Assembly: GCF_030466625.1 (NCBI RefSeq)
Contig: NZ_JADEVT010000001.1
Location: 186,001-250,000, forward strand
Reading direction: 5' to 3'
DNA length: 64,000 bases
Source: Nocardioides sp. ChNu-153
GTDB lineage: Bacteria > Actinomycetota > Actinomycetes > Propionibacteriales > Nocardioidaceae
The position numbers and the translations under genes are program-made. This document shows positions 49,876-59,598 of the stretch, piece by piece (the first letter of the stretch is position 1; each line of letters opens with the position of its first letter). Below the pieces are notes generated by a model. That model was given only the letters and a program-made list of their open reading frames with translations, had not been told where the DNA came from and did no database searches.

Positions 49876-50540
49876 CGGCGCTGCCCGTGGCCGTCGTGGC
49901 GCGGGGCGGCGAAGAGGAGCACGACGAGCACGCCGAGGCCCAGGGCGCCGGCGGGCAGCAGCACGGCCTGGGCCATCGCGTCGGAGAAGCGTCCGGCGAC
50001 CTCGGCGGGCACCGTCCCGCCGCCGGCCTGCATCTCCTCGGCCGATCCGGTCGCGCCCGGCAGGTTGGCCGCGAGCCGCGCCTGGATGAGCGCGGCGACG
50101 GCGGCGCTGCCGAGGACGGCCCCGACCTGACGCGTCGTGTTGTAGACGCCCGAGCCCGCCCCGGCCGACGGCAGCGGGAGGTTGCGGGTGGCCGTCGCGC
50201 TGAGCGGCGCCCACAGGAACGCGCTGCCGACGCCGAAGAGCGCCAGGGGGAGCAGCACCTGCCACACCGGGCTGTCGGTCGTCATCACGCGGCTGAGCCC
50301 CAGCAGCGCGAGCGCCGAGGCAACGAAGCCGACGACCGTGATGCTGCGCGGGTGCGCCCGGTCGACGAGCCGCCCGACCACCGGGGCCAGGAAGCCGGTC
50401 GCGAGCGCCATCGGGACGAGCAGGAGCCCGGACCCGATGACCATCGCCCACAGGGCGGGCCAGGGGCTGACCCCGGGCGCGTCGGTGCTGGGGGCGTCGC
50501 TCCCGGCCGCGGCGGCGGGGGAGCTGGTCGGGTCGGGCAT
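49872..50540 (-). pseudogene. internally deleted DHA2-type MFS transporter
   Basis: 222 residues from ATG (complement 50538-50540). The first 37 residues look like the N-terminus of a DHA2 pump up to TM1 (SPWPALWAMVIGS). The sequence then jumps straight to a late region, SGLLLVPMALATGFLAPVVG, and continues normally through GLSRVMTTD, FLWAPLSATATRNLP, GSGVYNTTRQVGAVLGSA and the last helix. About half of a 14-helix transporter is missing, yet the frame is open throughout. The junction lies near 50425-50435. It may be a dead remnant or a reduced protein with about 5 helices. It ends on the kynU stop. Confidence 0.75.
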
Positions 50541-50626
50541 GCGTGGTCTCCGTCGGGTGGGTGGTGGGGCGGTGAGGGCCGCGCGGGACGGTACGCCGCG
50601 GGTCGCCGGCCGTCGAGGGGGTTGCG

Positions 50627-50632
50627 TACGGT
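50627..50632 (+). promoter_or_regulatory. -10 hexamer for the GNAT gene
   Basis: TACGGT is 6 bases before GTG 50639 (leaderless arrangement). Confidence 0.4.
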
Positions 50633-50638
50633 CACGTC

Positions 50639-51433
50639 GTGACGACCCCGCCGAGCGCAGCGCCGGAGCTGCGACCGCACCTCGCACCGTCCCCCCGCCG
50701 CACCGACCCCGGCTCCCCGGCCGGCCTCCCCGTCGGCCCCCCGGTCCCGCCGCGGGGGGTCGCGGCGCCGGCCCACGAGCCGCTCACCGGGCGGTGGGCG
50801 CGCCTGGAGCCGCTGCGGCCGGCGCACGCGGCGGCGCTGCACGCGGCCACGGCGGCGCCGGAGGACGACGCGGCGTGGACCTACCTGCCCCTCGACCGTC
50901 CGGCCGACCCGGAGGCGTCGGCCCGTCGGGTGCGCGACGACGTCGCCGACCCCGACCTGCTGACGTGGGTGGTGGTGCCGCACGCGACCGGCCGGGTCGA
51001 GGGGAGGCTCTCGCTCCTGCGCACGAGCACCGCGAACCGCACCACCGAGGTCGGCTGGATCTCGTTCGGCCCCGCCCTGCGGCGCACCACCGCGGCGACC
51101 GAGGCCGTGGCGCTGCTGGCCGACCACGTGCTCGGCGCCGGCTACCGGCGCCTGGAGTGGAAGTGCGACAGCCTCAACGAGCCGTCGCGGCGGGCGGCGC
51201 TGCGCCTCGGGTTCACCTTCGAGGGCCGCTTCCGCCAGGCCGTGGTCGTCAAGGGGCGCAACCGCGACACCGACTGGTTCTCGCTGCTGGACCACGAGTG
51301 GCCCACGGCGCGCGCCGCCTGGCTGGCCTGGCTCGACCCGGCGAACTTCGACGCCGACGGCCGCCAGCGCCGCAGCCTCGCCGAGCTGCGAGCGGGGCTG
51401 CGAGCGGGGCTGCGGGCCGGCCGGGACGTCTAG
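50639..51433 (+). CDS. GNAT acetyltransferase, RimJ/RimL type
   Basis: 264 residues. A Pro-rich leader (1-45) precedes the domain LTGRWARLEPLRPAHAAALH. EVGWISFGPALRRTTAATEA contains the acetyl-CoA strand, followed by YRRLEWKCDSLNEPSRRAALRLGFTFEGRFRQA. This form modifies small molecules or protein N-termini; target unknown. The C-terminus repeats RAGL from a 12-bp DNA repeat at 51386-51421. Divergent from the deleted MFS gene. Confidence 0.88.
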   Translation: MTTPPSAAPELRPHLAPSPRRTDPGSPAGLPVGPPVPPRGVAAPAHEPLTGRWARLEPLRPAHAAALHAATAAPEDDAAWTYLPLDRPADPEASARRVRDDVADPDLLTWVVVPHATGRVEGRLSLLRTSTANRTTEVGWISFGPALRRTTAATEAVALLADHVLGAGYRRLEWKCDSLNEPSRRAALRLGFTFEGRFRQAVVVKGRNRDTDWFSLLDHEWPTARAAWLAWLDPANFDADGRQRRSLAELRAGLRAGLRAGRDV

Positions 51434-51473
51434 GCGGGTCCGGGGGCCGCCGGGCCGCCGGGCCGACGCCTGG

Positions 51474-51518
51474 TTCGTGGTAGGAGCGCCACGCATTCCG
51501 CGGCGCTGCTACCACGAA
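51474..51518. repeat. 45-bp palindromic element
   Basis: 19-base arms beginning TTCGTGGTAG pair at 17 positions around a short centre. It lies in the gap between the convergent GNAT and subtilase genes. It resembles the other 42-46 bp elements in size and form but not in sequence. Confidence 0.8.
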
Positions 51519-51568
51519 CGGCGTGGCACGCCCCGCACGCACGGCGACGGCCGCCGGCCCCCGGAGGG

Positions 51569-51584
51569 ACCGACGGCCGTCGGT
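51569..51584. terminator. 16-bp perfect palindrome, probable bidirectional terminator
   Basis: ACCGACGGCCGTCGGT is self-complementary and lies 31 bases from the subtilase stop and 136 from the GNAT stop. No T tract. A dimer-binding site is the alternative. Confidence 0.45.
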
Positions 51585-51614
51585 GTGGTGCTGGTCGTGC
51601 AGGTGGTACGGCGG

Positions 51615-54600
51615 TCAGCTCGCCGGGACCGGGACGATCTCCGAGCGCGCACCCGGGGCGCCGAAGAGGTGCAGGACGAGCGCCTCCTTGCCGCCGGCGC
51701 CCAGCAGGTCGATCGTCGCGCCGTCGGTGTCGGCGAACACGGGCCCGGCGGTCGCGACCGCCGGGGCGCCCGCGTCGAACGCCACCGGGCGGGTCGTGTC
51801 GGCGAGCCCGCCGGTCGCGGCGTCGAACACACCGGCCACGTAGGTGATCGGCGCGCTCGTGCCGTCGGTCGGCAGCCCGAGGGCGGCCTTGGAGACCGGC
51901 AGCAGCGCCACGTCGGTGTCGAAGACGTTGGTGTCGCGGTCGGCCTCGTAGAAGTTGACCGGGCGCTCGTCGAGCGTGTCGCCCGTGGCCAGGTCGACCG
52001 TCACGGAGTAGAGGACGTCGGTGTCGGTGAAGAACTGCAGGTAGGTCTCCACGTCGGCCGCGCCGTCACCGTCGATGTCGTAGTCGACGAACGGGATGTT
52101 GGCCCGTCCGACCGTCGCCCAGTCGCCCCAGGTGTCGATGCCGAACCAGAGGTAGTCGTCGGTCGCGCCGGCGCCCACGGACTGCAGGTCCATGCCGCGG
52201 TCGGAGCCCTGGTCGACGCACCCGACGACCTGGGTGCCCGTGCACAGCGGCATCTGGCCGCTGCGCGCGCCGAGCTCGAGCACCGACACCACCGAGCGGT
52301 GGCCGCTGACGCCGTTGCCGCCCTGCGCCACACCCGCGCCGTCGAGCACGAGCTGCCCGTCGGTCACGGTGGAGGTGGTGGTCGAGTTCGGCCGGGCGAC
52401 GCCGTGGACCGGCACCCGCAGCGCGGGGTTGTTGCCGGACTTGATGGTGACGCGACCCGAGGCCGCGGTGACGAACTGGCGGGGCACGCCGAGCTGCTCG
52501 GCGGCCATGGTCGGGTCGATCACCCGGGCCAGGCGGCGCGGGTAGACGGTCATCGTCAGCGTCACCGAGCGCTGCGAGCGCGCCGGCACGGTGAGGCTGC
52601 TGGCCGAGAGCGAGTAGCCCACGCCCGGCTGGGACGTGGCCGCCTGGTAGCCGAGCTGGTAGGTGACGGCGCGGCTCGCGTCGTTGCGGACCGTGATCGT
52701 CTTCTGGCGCGTGACCTTCTCGGTGGTGATCGGCGCGTTGACGATGCCGAAGGTCGCCGAGACGGGGTTGTTGGTGCCGTTCGTCCACGCCAGCGTGGAG
52801 GTGCCCGCGGCGTAGCGCGCGTCGATGCGGCCGGCGCCGACCCGGGCGGGGCCGTAGCGGTCGCCCGAGCGGCTGGCGCCCTCGAACAGGTCGTTGGTCG
52901 CCGTGTTCATCACGGCGGCCTTCACCTCGAGCGGGGAGTACGACGGGTGCTGCGCCAGCACGAGCGCGGCGACACCGGCGGTGACCGGGGCGGCCATCGA
53001 GGTGCCGGACAACGTCGCGATGCCGTTGCCGCTGCCCACCGCCGCCGAGCTGATGGTGTCGCCGGGGGCGGCGACGTCGGGCTTGACGCCGCTGTAGGTG
53101 CCGTGGCCGCCGCGCGAGGTGAACCCGGAGACGGTGTCGACGATGCCCTCGTCGTACGTCGCGAGGCTCTGCGCCAGCGTGCCGTCGAACTGCACCGCGA
53201 GCGTGCCGGCCTCGGCGGCCGGGCGGAGCCGGTCGGTGTCGTTGCCGGTCAGCTGGATGACGGGGATCTGGGCGTCACCGAGGATGCCCGCGCCGAAGAC
53301 GTCGAGCTCGCTGGTGAAGATGGCGCCGATCGCGCCCGCCTCGCGGGCGTTGGCCGAGCGGGCGCCGGAGCCGCAGCGGCGGGTGGCGTCGCTGTCGTCC
53401 CACTCCAGCCACGCGACCTTGCCGGCCACGCGGGCGGCGTCGGTCGCGCTGAACGGCTCGCAGCCGTCGGCGTTGGCGCCGGGCACGGTCGCGACCGTGC
53501 CGGCGACGGGCGGGCGGGTGGCGAAGGGGTACGCGGTGGAGAACTGGCCGGCCGCCGTGCCCGCGACGTCGCTCGGCGCCGTCACGCGGATGGCGTCGCG
53601 GCGCTGCATGGCGTCCACCGTGCTGGCGACGGCCAGCGAGCTGGTCGCGCTGCCCGGGGAGCCGCCGGCGTCGGTGATGTCGCCCTCGTTGCCGTTGGAG
53701 GCGACGGTGAGCACGCCGTGCCGGGTGAGGGCGTCGATGACCTCGTTCTGCGGGTCGTCGGAGGGCACGTAGGCCGAGCCCAGCGACATGTTGACCACGT
53801 CGAGGCGGTCGGAGAAGTCGCCGTCGCCGTTCGGGTCGAGCGAGTAGTCGAGGGCCGCGATGACCTGGTCGGTGCTGCCCTCGCAGCCGAAGACGCGCAG
53901 GGCGTGGATCTCGGCCTGCGGCGCCATGCCGGGGCCGATCTTCAGGCCGCGCAGGGTGTTGGGGCCGACGGAGGCGTAGTTGCCCGCGAAGGTCGAGCCG
54001 TCGGGCATCACGCCGTACCCGGCCGCGCTGCCGGCCACGTGGGAGCCGTGGCCCTCGCAGTCGAGCGGGTTGGGGTCGGGGGAGGGCACCGGGTTGTAGG
54101 ACGCGGCGGTGTCGTCGGCGTTGTAGTCGTCGCCGACGAAGTCGTAGCCGCCCACGACCTTGGCGCGACCGGCGGCCGGCAGGGCCTGGAGCCAGCCGTC
54201 CTCCGTCGAGCTGGCCTGGGCCGCCTCGAACGCCTCGACCGTGCCGGGGCCGCCGAAGGTGGCGTGGGTGTAGTCGACGCCGGTGTCGATGACGCCGATG
54301 CTGACGCCGTCGCCGGTGTTGCCGTTGTAGGACCACACCTGGTTGGCGCGCACGAGGCTCGCGGCGCTGGAGTTGTCGAGGGTGCGCTCGGTGATGCGCG
54401 AGACCTTGACGACGCCCGGCTGGGTGGCCAGCGCGCGGATCGCGGTCGTGTTGGCGCTGATCGCGACACCGGGGACGGCGTTGGCGACGGTGTAGAGCTC
54501 GGCCGCGCCGGAGTCCTTCGCGCGGGCCGCGGCGACGATGCGGTCGGCGGTGCCCTGCACCTGGGCGCGGCGGTCGGTCGCCCGGCGCTTGGCGGTCGAC

Positions 54601-54854
54601 GCGGAGCCCTGGGCGGCGGCGTCGGCGGCACCGGCGCCGCTGAGCTGGACGAAGACGCTCTGACGGGCCTCGGTGTCGAGGTCGACACCGGGGGCGATGG
54701 GGGCCCGGGCGACGGACGGCGGGGTCGTCTGGGGGATCGGCAGGGGCTCGGCGCCCGGGTCGCCCGGGGCGGCGGAGCTGGGCGCGACGGAGAGCATCGT
54801 CGCGCCGAGGGTGAGTGCGGCGACGCCGGCCCACCGTCGAGGAGTAGTGAACAC
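51615..54854 (-). CDS. secreted S8 family serine peptidase (subtilase) with inserted PA-like domain
   Basis: 1079 residues from GTG (complement 54852-54854). A signal peptide ends near SSAA at 28-29. An inhibitor-like propeptide follows (about 60-165). The catalytic triad is Asp190 (VSIGVIDTGVDYTHA), His269 (EGHGSHVAGS) and Ser619 (LSGTSMAAPVTAG). The large spacing between His and Ser reflects a protease-associated domain at about 430-570. Residues 700-1079 form C-terminal beta domains containing an EF-like DYDIDGDGAADVE loop. It should be an extracellular protease. The start is preceded by a CGAGATCTCG palindrome and a weak ribosome site; the frame extends further upstream without conservation. 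Confidence 0.93.
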   Translation of the reverse strand: MFTTPRRWAGVAALTLGATMLSVAPSSAAPGDPGAEPLPIPQTTPPSVARAPIAPGVDLDTEARQSVFVQLSGAGAADAAAQGSASTAKRRATDRRAQVQGTADRIVAAARAKDSGAAELYTVANAVPGVAISANTTAIRALATQPGVVKVSRITERTLDNSSAASLVRANQVWSYNGNTGDGVSIGVIDTGVDYTHATFGGPGTVEAFEAAQASSTEDGWLQALPAAGRAKVVGGYDFVGDDYNADDTAASYNPVPSPDPNPLDCEGHGSHVAGSAAGYGVMPDGSTFAGNYASVGPNTLRGLKIGPGMAPQAEIHALRVFGCEGSTDQVIAALDYSLDPNGDGDFSDRLDVVNMSLGSAYVPSDDPQNEVIDALTRHGVLTVASNGNEGDITDAGGSPGSATSSLAVASTVDAMQRRDAIRVTAPSDVAGTAAGQFSTAYPFATRPPVAGTVATVPGANADGCEPFSATDAARVAGKVAWLEWDDSDATRRCGSGARSANAREAGAIGAIFTSELDVFGAGILGDAQIPVIQLTGNDTDRLRPAAEAGTLAVQFDGTLAQSLATYDEGIVDTVSGFTSRGGHGTYSGVKPDVAAPGDTISSAAVGSGNGIATLSGTSMAAPVTAGVAALVLAQHPSYSPLEVKAAVMNTATNDLFEGASRSGDRYGPARVGAGRIDARYAAGTSTLAWTNGTNNPVSATFGIVNAPITTEKVTRQKTITVRNDASRAVTYQLGYQAATSQPGVGYSLSASSLTVPARSQRSVTLTMTVYPRRLARVIDPTMAAEQLGVPRQFVTAASGRVTIKSGNNPALRVPVHGVARPNSTTTSTVTDGQLVLDGAGVAQGGNGVSGHRSVVSVLELGARSGQMPLCTGTQVVGCVDQGSDRGMDLQSVGAGATDDYLWFGIDTWGDWATVGRANIPFVDYDIDGDGAADVETYLQFFTDTDVLYSVTVDLATGDTLDERPVNFYEADRDTNVFDTDVALLPVSKAALGLPTDGTSAPITYVAGVFDAATGGLADTTRPVAFDAGAPAVATAGPVFADTDGATIDLLGAGGKEALVLHLFGAPGARSEIVPVPAS

Positions 54855-55035
54855 CCGAGATCTCGCTTTCGATTGTCGCCGGGCGGCCGCGTTCCCGAAT
54901 TCGCGCGGCCGGAAGAACTCCGGCGTCCGCGCACTGTATGCCGAAGCACCGACGGCGCCCAGCGCCCCGACCAGGATTTCTCCGAACCGTGATCGGACGG
55001 TGCCCGGGGGCCTCCCGATCGTCGGCGGCGGGTGC

Positions 55036-55041
55036 TCAGAT
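55036..55041 (+). promoter_or_regulatory. -10 hexamer for the PCD-VOC gene
   Basis: TCAGAT is 6 bases before ATG 55048 (leaderless arrangement). The remaining divergent gap back to the subtilase start has only a possible minus-strand TACAGT hexamer near 54933. Confidence 0.35.
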
Positions 55042-55047
55042 GGGCGC

Positions 55048-55713
55048 ATGACTCCGACGACGCTCACGGGCGAGCAGGTCCTCGCCGCCGACCTCGCCGA
55101 CTGGCGGTTCCTGCTGGGTCGCCTCCACGCCCGCTTCACCTTCGACGACTACGGGGTGGGTCTCGCCCTGGTCGCGGCCGTCGGCGCCCACGCCGCCGAG
55201 GTCGACCACCACCCCGACCTCGACCTGCGGTACGGCGCGCTGCGGGTCGTCACGAGCAGCCACGACGCCGACGGCGTCACCGAGCGCGACGTCGCGCTGG
55301 CCCGCCGCGTCAGCGAGCTGGCCGCCGAGCTCGGGGCGCGCCCGGAGCCGACGACGGTGCAGCAGCTGGAGATCGCCCTCGACACCCCCGACCTCTCCCG
55401 CGTCAAGCCGTTCTGGCGGGCGGTGCTGGGGCTCGCCGACCGTCCGGGGTCGCCCGACGAGGTGCGCGACGAGGTCGACGTGCTGCCGGCCCTGTGGTTC
55501 CAGGAGTGCGCCCCGCCCGCGCCGGGGGAGGCCGAGGGGCGGATGCGGTTCCACCTCGACATCACGGTGCCGCACGACGTCGCCGAGCAGCGGGTGGCGG
55601 CCGCGCTCGCCGCCGGGGGCACCCTCGTCAGCGACGCCGCGGCCCGGGCCTTCTGGGTGCTCGCCGACGCGGAGGGCAACAAGGCGTGCGTGTGCACGTG
55701 GCAGGACCGCTGA
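55048..55713 (+). CDS. pterin-4a-carbinolamine dehydratase fused to a VOC/glyoxalase-like domain
   Basis: 221 residues in two parts. Residues 1-98 are a PCD domain with the catalytic histidine pair in AAEVDHHPDLDLRYGALRVV and GVTERDVALARRVSELA. Residues 104-221 form a VOC half-module (EIALDTPDLSRVKPFWRAVLGLAD, FHLDITVPHDVAEQRVAAAL, FWVLADAEGNKACVCTW). PCD recycles the 4a-hydroxy pterin made by aromatic amino acid hydroxylases, but no hydroxylase is nearby, so the role may be different. The fusion may be an actinobacterial architecture. VOC metal ligands are not obvious. Confidence 0.85.
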   Translation: MTPTTLTGEQVLAADLADWRFLLGRLHARFTFDDYGVGLALVAAVGAHAAEVDHHPDLDLRYGALRVVTSSHDADGVTERDVALARRVSELAAELGARPEPTTVQQLEIALDTPDLSRVKPFWRAVLGLADRPGSPDEVRDEVDVLPALWFQECAPPAPGEAEGRMRFHLDITVPHDVAEQRVAAALAAGGTLVSDAAARAFWVLADAEGNKACVCTWQDR

Positions 55714-55751
55714 GCCCCCGCCGACGGGCTCGGTGCTCCGGCGGCGTGTCG

Positions 55752-55780
55752 ACATGTGGGACCGACGTACCAACATGTGG
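55752..55780 (+). repeat. phased 8-bp direct repeats upstream of the ilvB promoter
   Basis: ACATGTGG occurs at 55752 and 55773, exactly 21 bases (two helical turns) apart, each followed by a GAC/AAC-like extension. The second ends 18 bases before the -35. The position suits an activator or repressor of branched-chain synthesis; no known consensus is recognised. Confidence 0.6.
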
Positions 55781-55798
55781 AACGCGTGGCAGAGTGGG

Positions 55799-55828
55799 TT
55801 GACGTCGTCGGTCCCCGGCGGCGACCGT
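55799..55828 (+). promoter_or_regulatory. ilvBNC promoter
   Basis: TTGACG (-35) and GACCGT (a poor -10) are 18 bases apart, placing the start near the leader-peptide ATG. TAGGGC five bases further down is a rival -10 but would sit too close to the ATG. Confidence 0.5.
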
Positions 55829-55835
55829 AGGGCGC

Positions 55836-55877
55836 ATGCGCACTGTCCTTCTCGTACGCACGCGACGCGTGAGCTGA
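55836..55877 (+). CDS. ilvB leader peptide (attenuation)
   Basis: 13 codons, ATG to TGA, encoding MRTVLLVRTRRVS. Val and Leu fill 5 of 13 positions, including a V-L-L-V run, as expected for a leader whose translation senses branched-chain aminoacyl-tRNA. It starts about one helix turn after the promoter -10 and is followed 28 bases later by an intrinsic terminator, then ilvB. Actinobacterial ilvB leaders have this style. GACGCG in the peptide's end can pair with CGCGTC just before the terminator, a candidate competing stem. Confidence 0.8.
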   Translation: MRTVLLVRTRRVS

Positions 55878-55905
55878 GGCCCCGAGCCCCACGTTCCCGC
55901 GTCAT

Positions 55906-55937
55906 CCCCTCGTTGCCGTCAGGCCGAGGGGTTTTTT
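55906..55937 (+). terminator. ilvB attenuator (intrinsic terminator)
   Basis: Stem CCCCTCG / CGAGGGG followed at once by six T, one of the few T-tailed terminators in the window. It lies between the leader peptide and ilvB, so read-through decides expression. The following 124 bases to ilvB show only GC-rich short inverted segments. Confidence 0.88.
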
Positions 55938-56061
55938 GTTGGCCTGGCACCGGTGCCGGAGACTTGGACGGTCGCCGGTCCGGGCCGGCGAGCAGGACCC
56001 GCACGACAGCACACCAGTGCTCCCGCGACGACGCGGGGGCTGACGAGGAAGTTCGAGGCTG

Positions 56062-57831
56062 ATGACTGAGCACCCCGAGGCGACCGGCCCGTCCGTGACC
56101 GGGGCCCAGAGCCTGGTGAAGTCGCTGGAGAACGCCGGGGTCGACACGATCTTCGGCATCCCGGGCGGCGCGATCCTGCCGGCCTACGACCCGCTGATGG
56201 ACTCCACCCGCATCCGCCACATCCTCGTGCGCCACGAGCAGGCGGGCGGCCACGCCGCGCAGGGGTACGCCGCGGCGACCGGCCGGGTGGGCGTCTGCAT
56301 GGCGACCTCCGGGCCGGGCGCGACGAACCTCGTCACGCCGCTGGCCGACGCGCACATGGACTCGGTGCCCATGGTGGCCGTCACCGGCCAGGTCGGCGCC
56401 GCGATGATCGGCACGGACGCCTTCCAGGAGGCGGACATCCGCGGCATCACGATGCCGGTGACGAAGCACAACTTCCTCGTCACCGACCCCGCGGAGATCC
56501 CGGTCAAGATCGCGGAGGCCTTCCACATCGCCTCGACCGGTCGACCCGGCCCCGTGCTGGTCGACATCGCGAAGTCGGCGCTGCAGGCCACCACGACCTT
56601 CGACTGGCCGAGCGGCATCAACCTGCCGGGCTACCGCCCCGTCACGCGGCCGCACACGAAGCAGATCCGCGAGGCCGTCAAGCTGATCCTCGAGGCGCGC
56701 CGCCCGGTGCTCTACGTCGGTGGCGGCGTCATCCGCTCCGGCGCGTCGCGCGAGCTGCTGCGCCTGGCCGAGTTCACCGGCATGCCGGTCGTCACGACCC
56801 TCATGGCACTGGGCGCGTTCCCCGACAGCCACCCGCAGCACCTGGGCATGCCCGGCATGCACGGCACGGTCGCGGCCGTCGCCGGCCTGCAGAAGAGCGA
56901 CCTCATCATCAGCCTGGGCGCCCGCTTCGACGACCGCGTGACCGGCAACCTCGACTCGTTCGCCCCGAACGCCCTGGTCGTGCACGCCGACATCGACCCG
57001 GCCGAGATCGGCAAGAACCGCCACGCCGACGTGCCGATCGTGGGCGACGCGCGCGAGGTCATCAGCGAGCTGACGTCGCTGCTCGTCGCCCAGGCCGACG
57101 CCGGCCACACGGGTGACTACGAGGGCTGGGTCGACTTCCTCGCGGGCGTCAAGAAGCGCTACCCGCTGGGGTACGACGCGCCCGCCGACGGCTCGCTCGC
57201 CCCGCAGCACGTGATCGAGCGGCTCAGCGCCATCGCGGGCCCGGAGGCGATCTACTGCTCCGGCGTCGGGCAGCACCAGATGTGGGCCGCCCACTTCGTG
57301 AAGTACGAGAACCCCCGCACGTGGATCAACTCCGGCGGCCTCGGCACGATGGGCTTCTCCGTGCCCTCCGCGATGGGCGCGAAGGTGGGTCGTCCCGACA
57401 CCACGGTGTGGTCCATCGACGGCGACGGCTGCTTCCAGATGACCAACCAGGAGCTGGCGACCTGCGCCATCGAGGGCATCCCGATCAAGGTGGCCCTCAT
57501 CAACAACGAGTCGCTCGGCATGGTGCGGCAGTGGCAGACGCTGTTCTACAACGAGCGCTACTCCAACACCGACCTGCACTCCAAGCGCATCCCCGACTTC
57601 GTGAAGCTGGCGGAGGCGTACGGCTGCGTCGGCCTGTCCTGCGAGACCCCGGGCGACGTCGACTCGGTCATCGAGAAGGCCATGTCGATCGACGACGTGC
57701 CCGTCGTGGTCGACTTCCGGGTGCACCGCGACGCGATGGTGTGGCCGATGGTCGCCGCCGGCACGAGCAACGACGAGATCAAGTACGCGCGCGACCTCGC
57801 GCCCACCTTCGACGAGGACGAACTGGTATGA
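56062..57831 (+). CDS. ilvB: acetolactate synthase large subunit
   Basis: 589 residues. The TPP-activating Glu59 lies in [17 protein letters not shown] and the Mg-TPP motif near 452 is [15 protein letters not shown], ending [13 protein letters not shown]. Three domains are complete, with FIGIPGG-type [14 protein letters not shown] near the start. It makes acetolactate or acetohydroxybutyrate with IlvN. GAGGAAG precedes the ATG. The stop overlaps ilvN (ATGA). Expression should respond to the attenuator upstream. Confidence 0.97.
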   Translation: MTEHPEATGPSVTGAQSLVKSLENAGVDTIFGIPGGAILPAYDPLMDSTRIRHILVRHEQAGGHAAQGYAAATGRVGVCMATSGPGATNLVTPLADAHMDSVPMVAVTGQVGAAMIGTDAFQEADIRGITMPVTKHNFLVTDPAEIPVKIAEAFHIASTGRPGPVLVDIAKSALQATTTFDWPSGINLPGYRPVTRPHTKQIREAVKLILEARRPVLYVGGGVIRSGASRELLRLAEFTGMPVVTTLMALGAFPDSHPQHLGMPGMHGTVAAVAGLQKSDLIISLGARFDDRVTGNLDSFAPNALVVHADIDPAEIGKNRHADVPIVGDAREVISELTSLLVAQADAGHTGDYEGWVDFLAGVKKRYPLGYDAPADGSLAPQHVIERLSAIAGPEAIYCSGVGQHQMWAAHFVKYENPRTWINSGGLGTMGFSVPSAMGAKVGRPDTTVWSIDGDGCFQMTNQELATCAIEGIPIKVALINNESLGMVRQWQTLFYNERYSNTDLHSKRIPDFVKLAEAYGCVGLSCETPGDVDSVIEKAMSIDDVPVVVDFRVHRDAMVWPMVAAGTSNDEIKYARDLAPTFDEDELV

Positions 57832-58412
57832 GCACGAGCACCAAGCACACCCTGTCCGTCCTGGTCGAGGACAAGCCCGGCGTGCTGGCCCGCATCGCGG
57901 GCCTGTTCAGCCGCCGCGGCTTCAACATCGACAGCCTCGCGGTGGGCCCCACCGAGCACCCCGACGTGTCCCGCATGACGATCGTCGTGGACGTGGAGTC
58001 CTCGCCGATGGAGCAGGTCGTCAAGCAGCTCAACAAGCTGGTCGAGGTCATCAAGATCGTCGAGCTCGACCCGACCGCCTCGGTCGCCCGCGAGCTCGTC
58101 ATGGTCAAGGTGCGCGCCGACTCCGAGACGCGTGGTCAGGTGCTCGACACCGTCCAGCTCTTCCGCGCCAAGGTCATCGACGTCGCCCCCGACGCCGTGA
58201 CCATCCAGATCACCGGCAACGCCGGCAAGATCGCGGACTTCCTGCGCGTGCTCGAGCCCTTCGGCATCCGCGAGCTCGTGCAGTCGGGCATGGTCGCGAT
58301 CGGTCGCGGGTCGCGCTCCATCACGGAGCGCACGGTGCGACCGGTGCCGGTCCCCGTGCCCACCGCGCCGCCCGCCCCGGCTGCGCCCGCGACGCCCGCC
58401 GCCGTGGGCTGA
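57828..58412 (+). CDS. ilvN: acetolactate synthase small (regulatory) subunit
   Basis: 194 residues. The N-terminal ACT domain ([35 protein letters not shown]) binds valine for feedback inhibition; the second domain has [18 protein letters not shown] and [20 protein letters not shown]. The last 28 residues are an unusual Val/Pro/Ala-rich tail. ATG overlaps the ilvB stop; ilvC follows after 66 bases. Confidence 0.96.
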   Translation: MSTSTKHTLSVLVEDKPGVLARIAGLFSRRGFNIDSLAVGPTEHPDVSRMTIVVDVESSPMEQVVKQLNKLVEVIKIVELDPTASVARELVMVKVRADSETRGQVLDTVQLFRAKVIDVAPDAVTIQITGNAGKIADFLRVLEPFGIRELVQSGMVAIGRGSRSITERTVRPVPVPVPTAPPAPAAPATPAAVG

Positions 58413-59504
<1,092 letters not shown>

Positions 59505-59537
59505 CCCCGGGCCGGCTGCAGCAGAGCCGCCGCACGC

Positions 59538-59579
59538 ACGGACGCCTCCGTTCCCCGCACGGGGAGCGGAGGCGTCCGT
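59538..59579. terminator. bidirectional terminator between ilvC and the ABC permease
   Basis: A 19-base arm (13 perfect outer pairs ACGGACGCCTCCG, one mismatch, then TCCCC/GGGGA) around a 4-base loop. It separates convergent genes and can serve both. Confidence 0.8.
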
Positions 59580-59598
59580 CGTCAGCGGCCGGCCGCGC

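Noticed and set aside
54855-55139. Long N-terminal extension of the subtilase
   Set aside because: It would place 95 basic residues ahead of a normal signal peptide and overlap the divergent gene's promoter.
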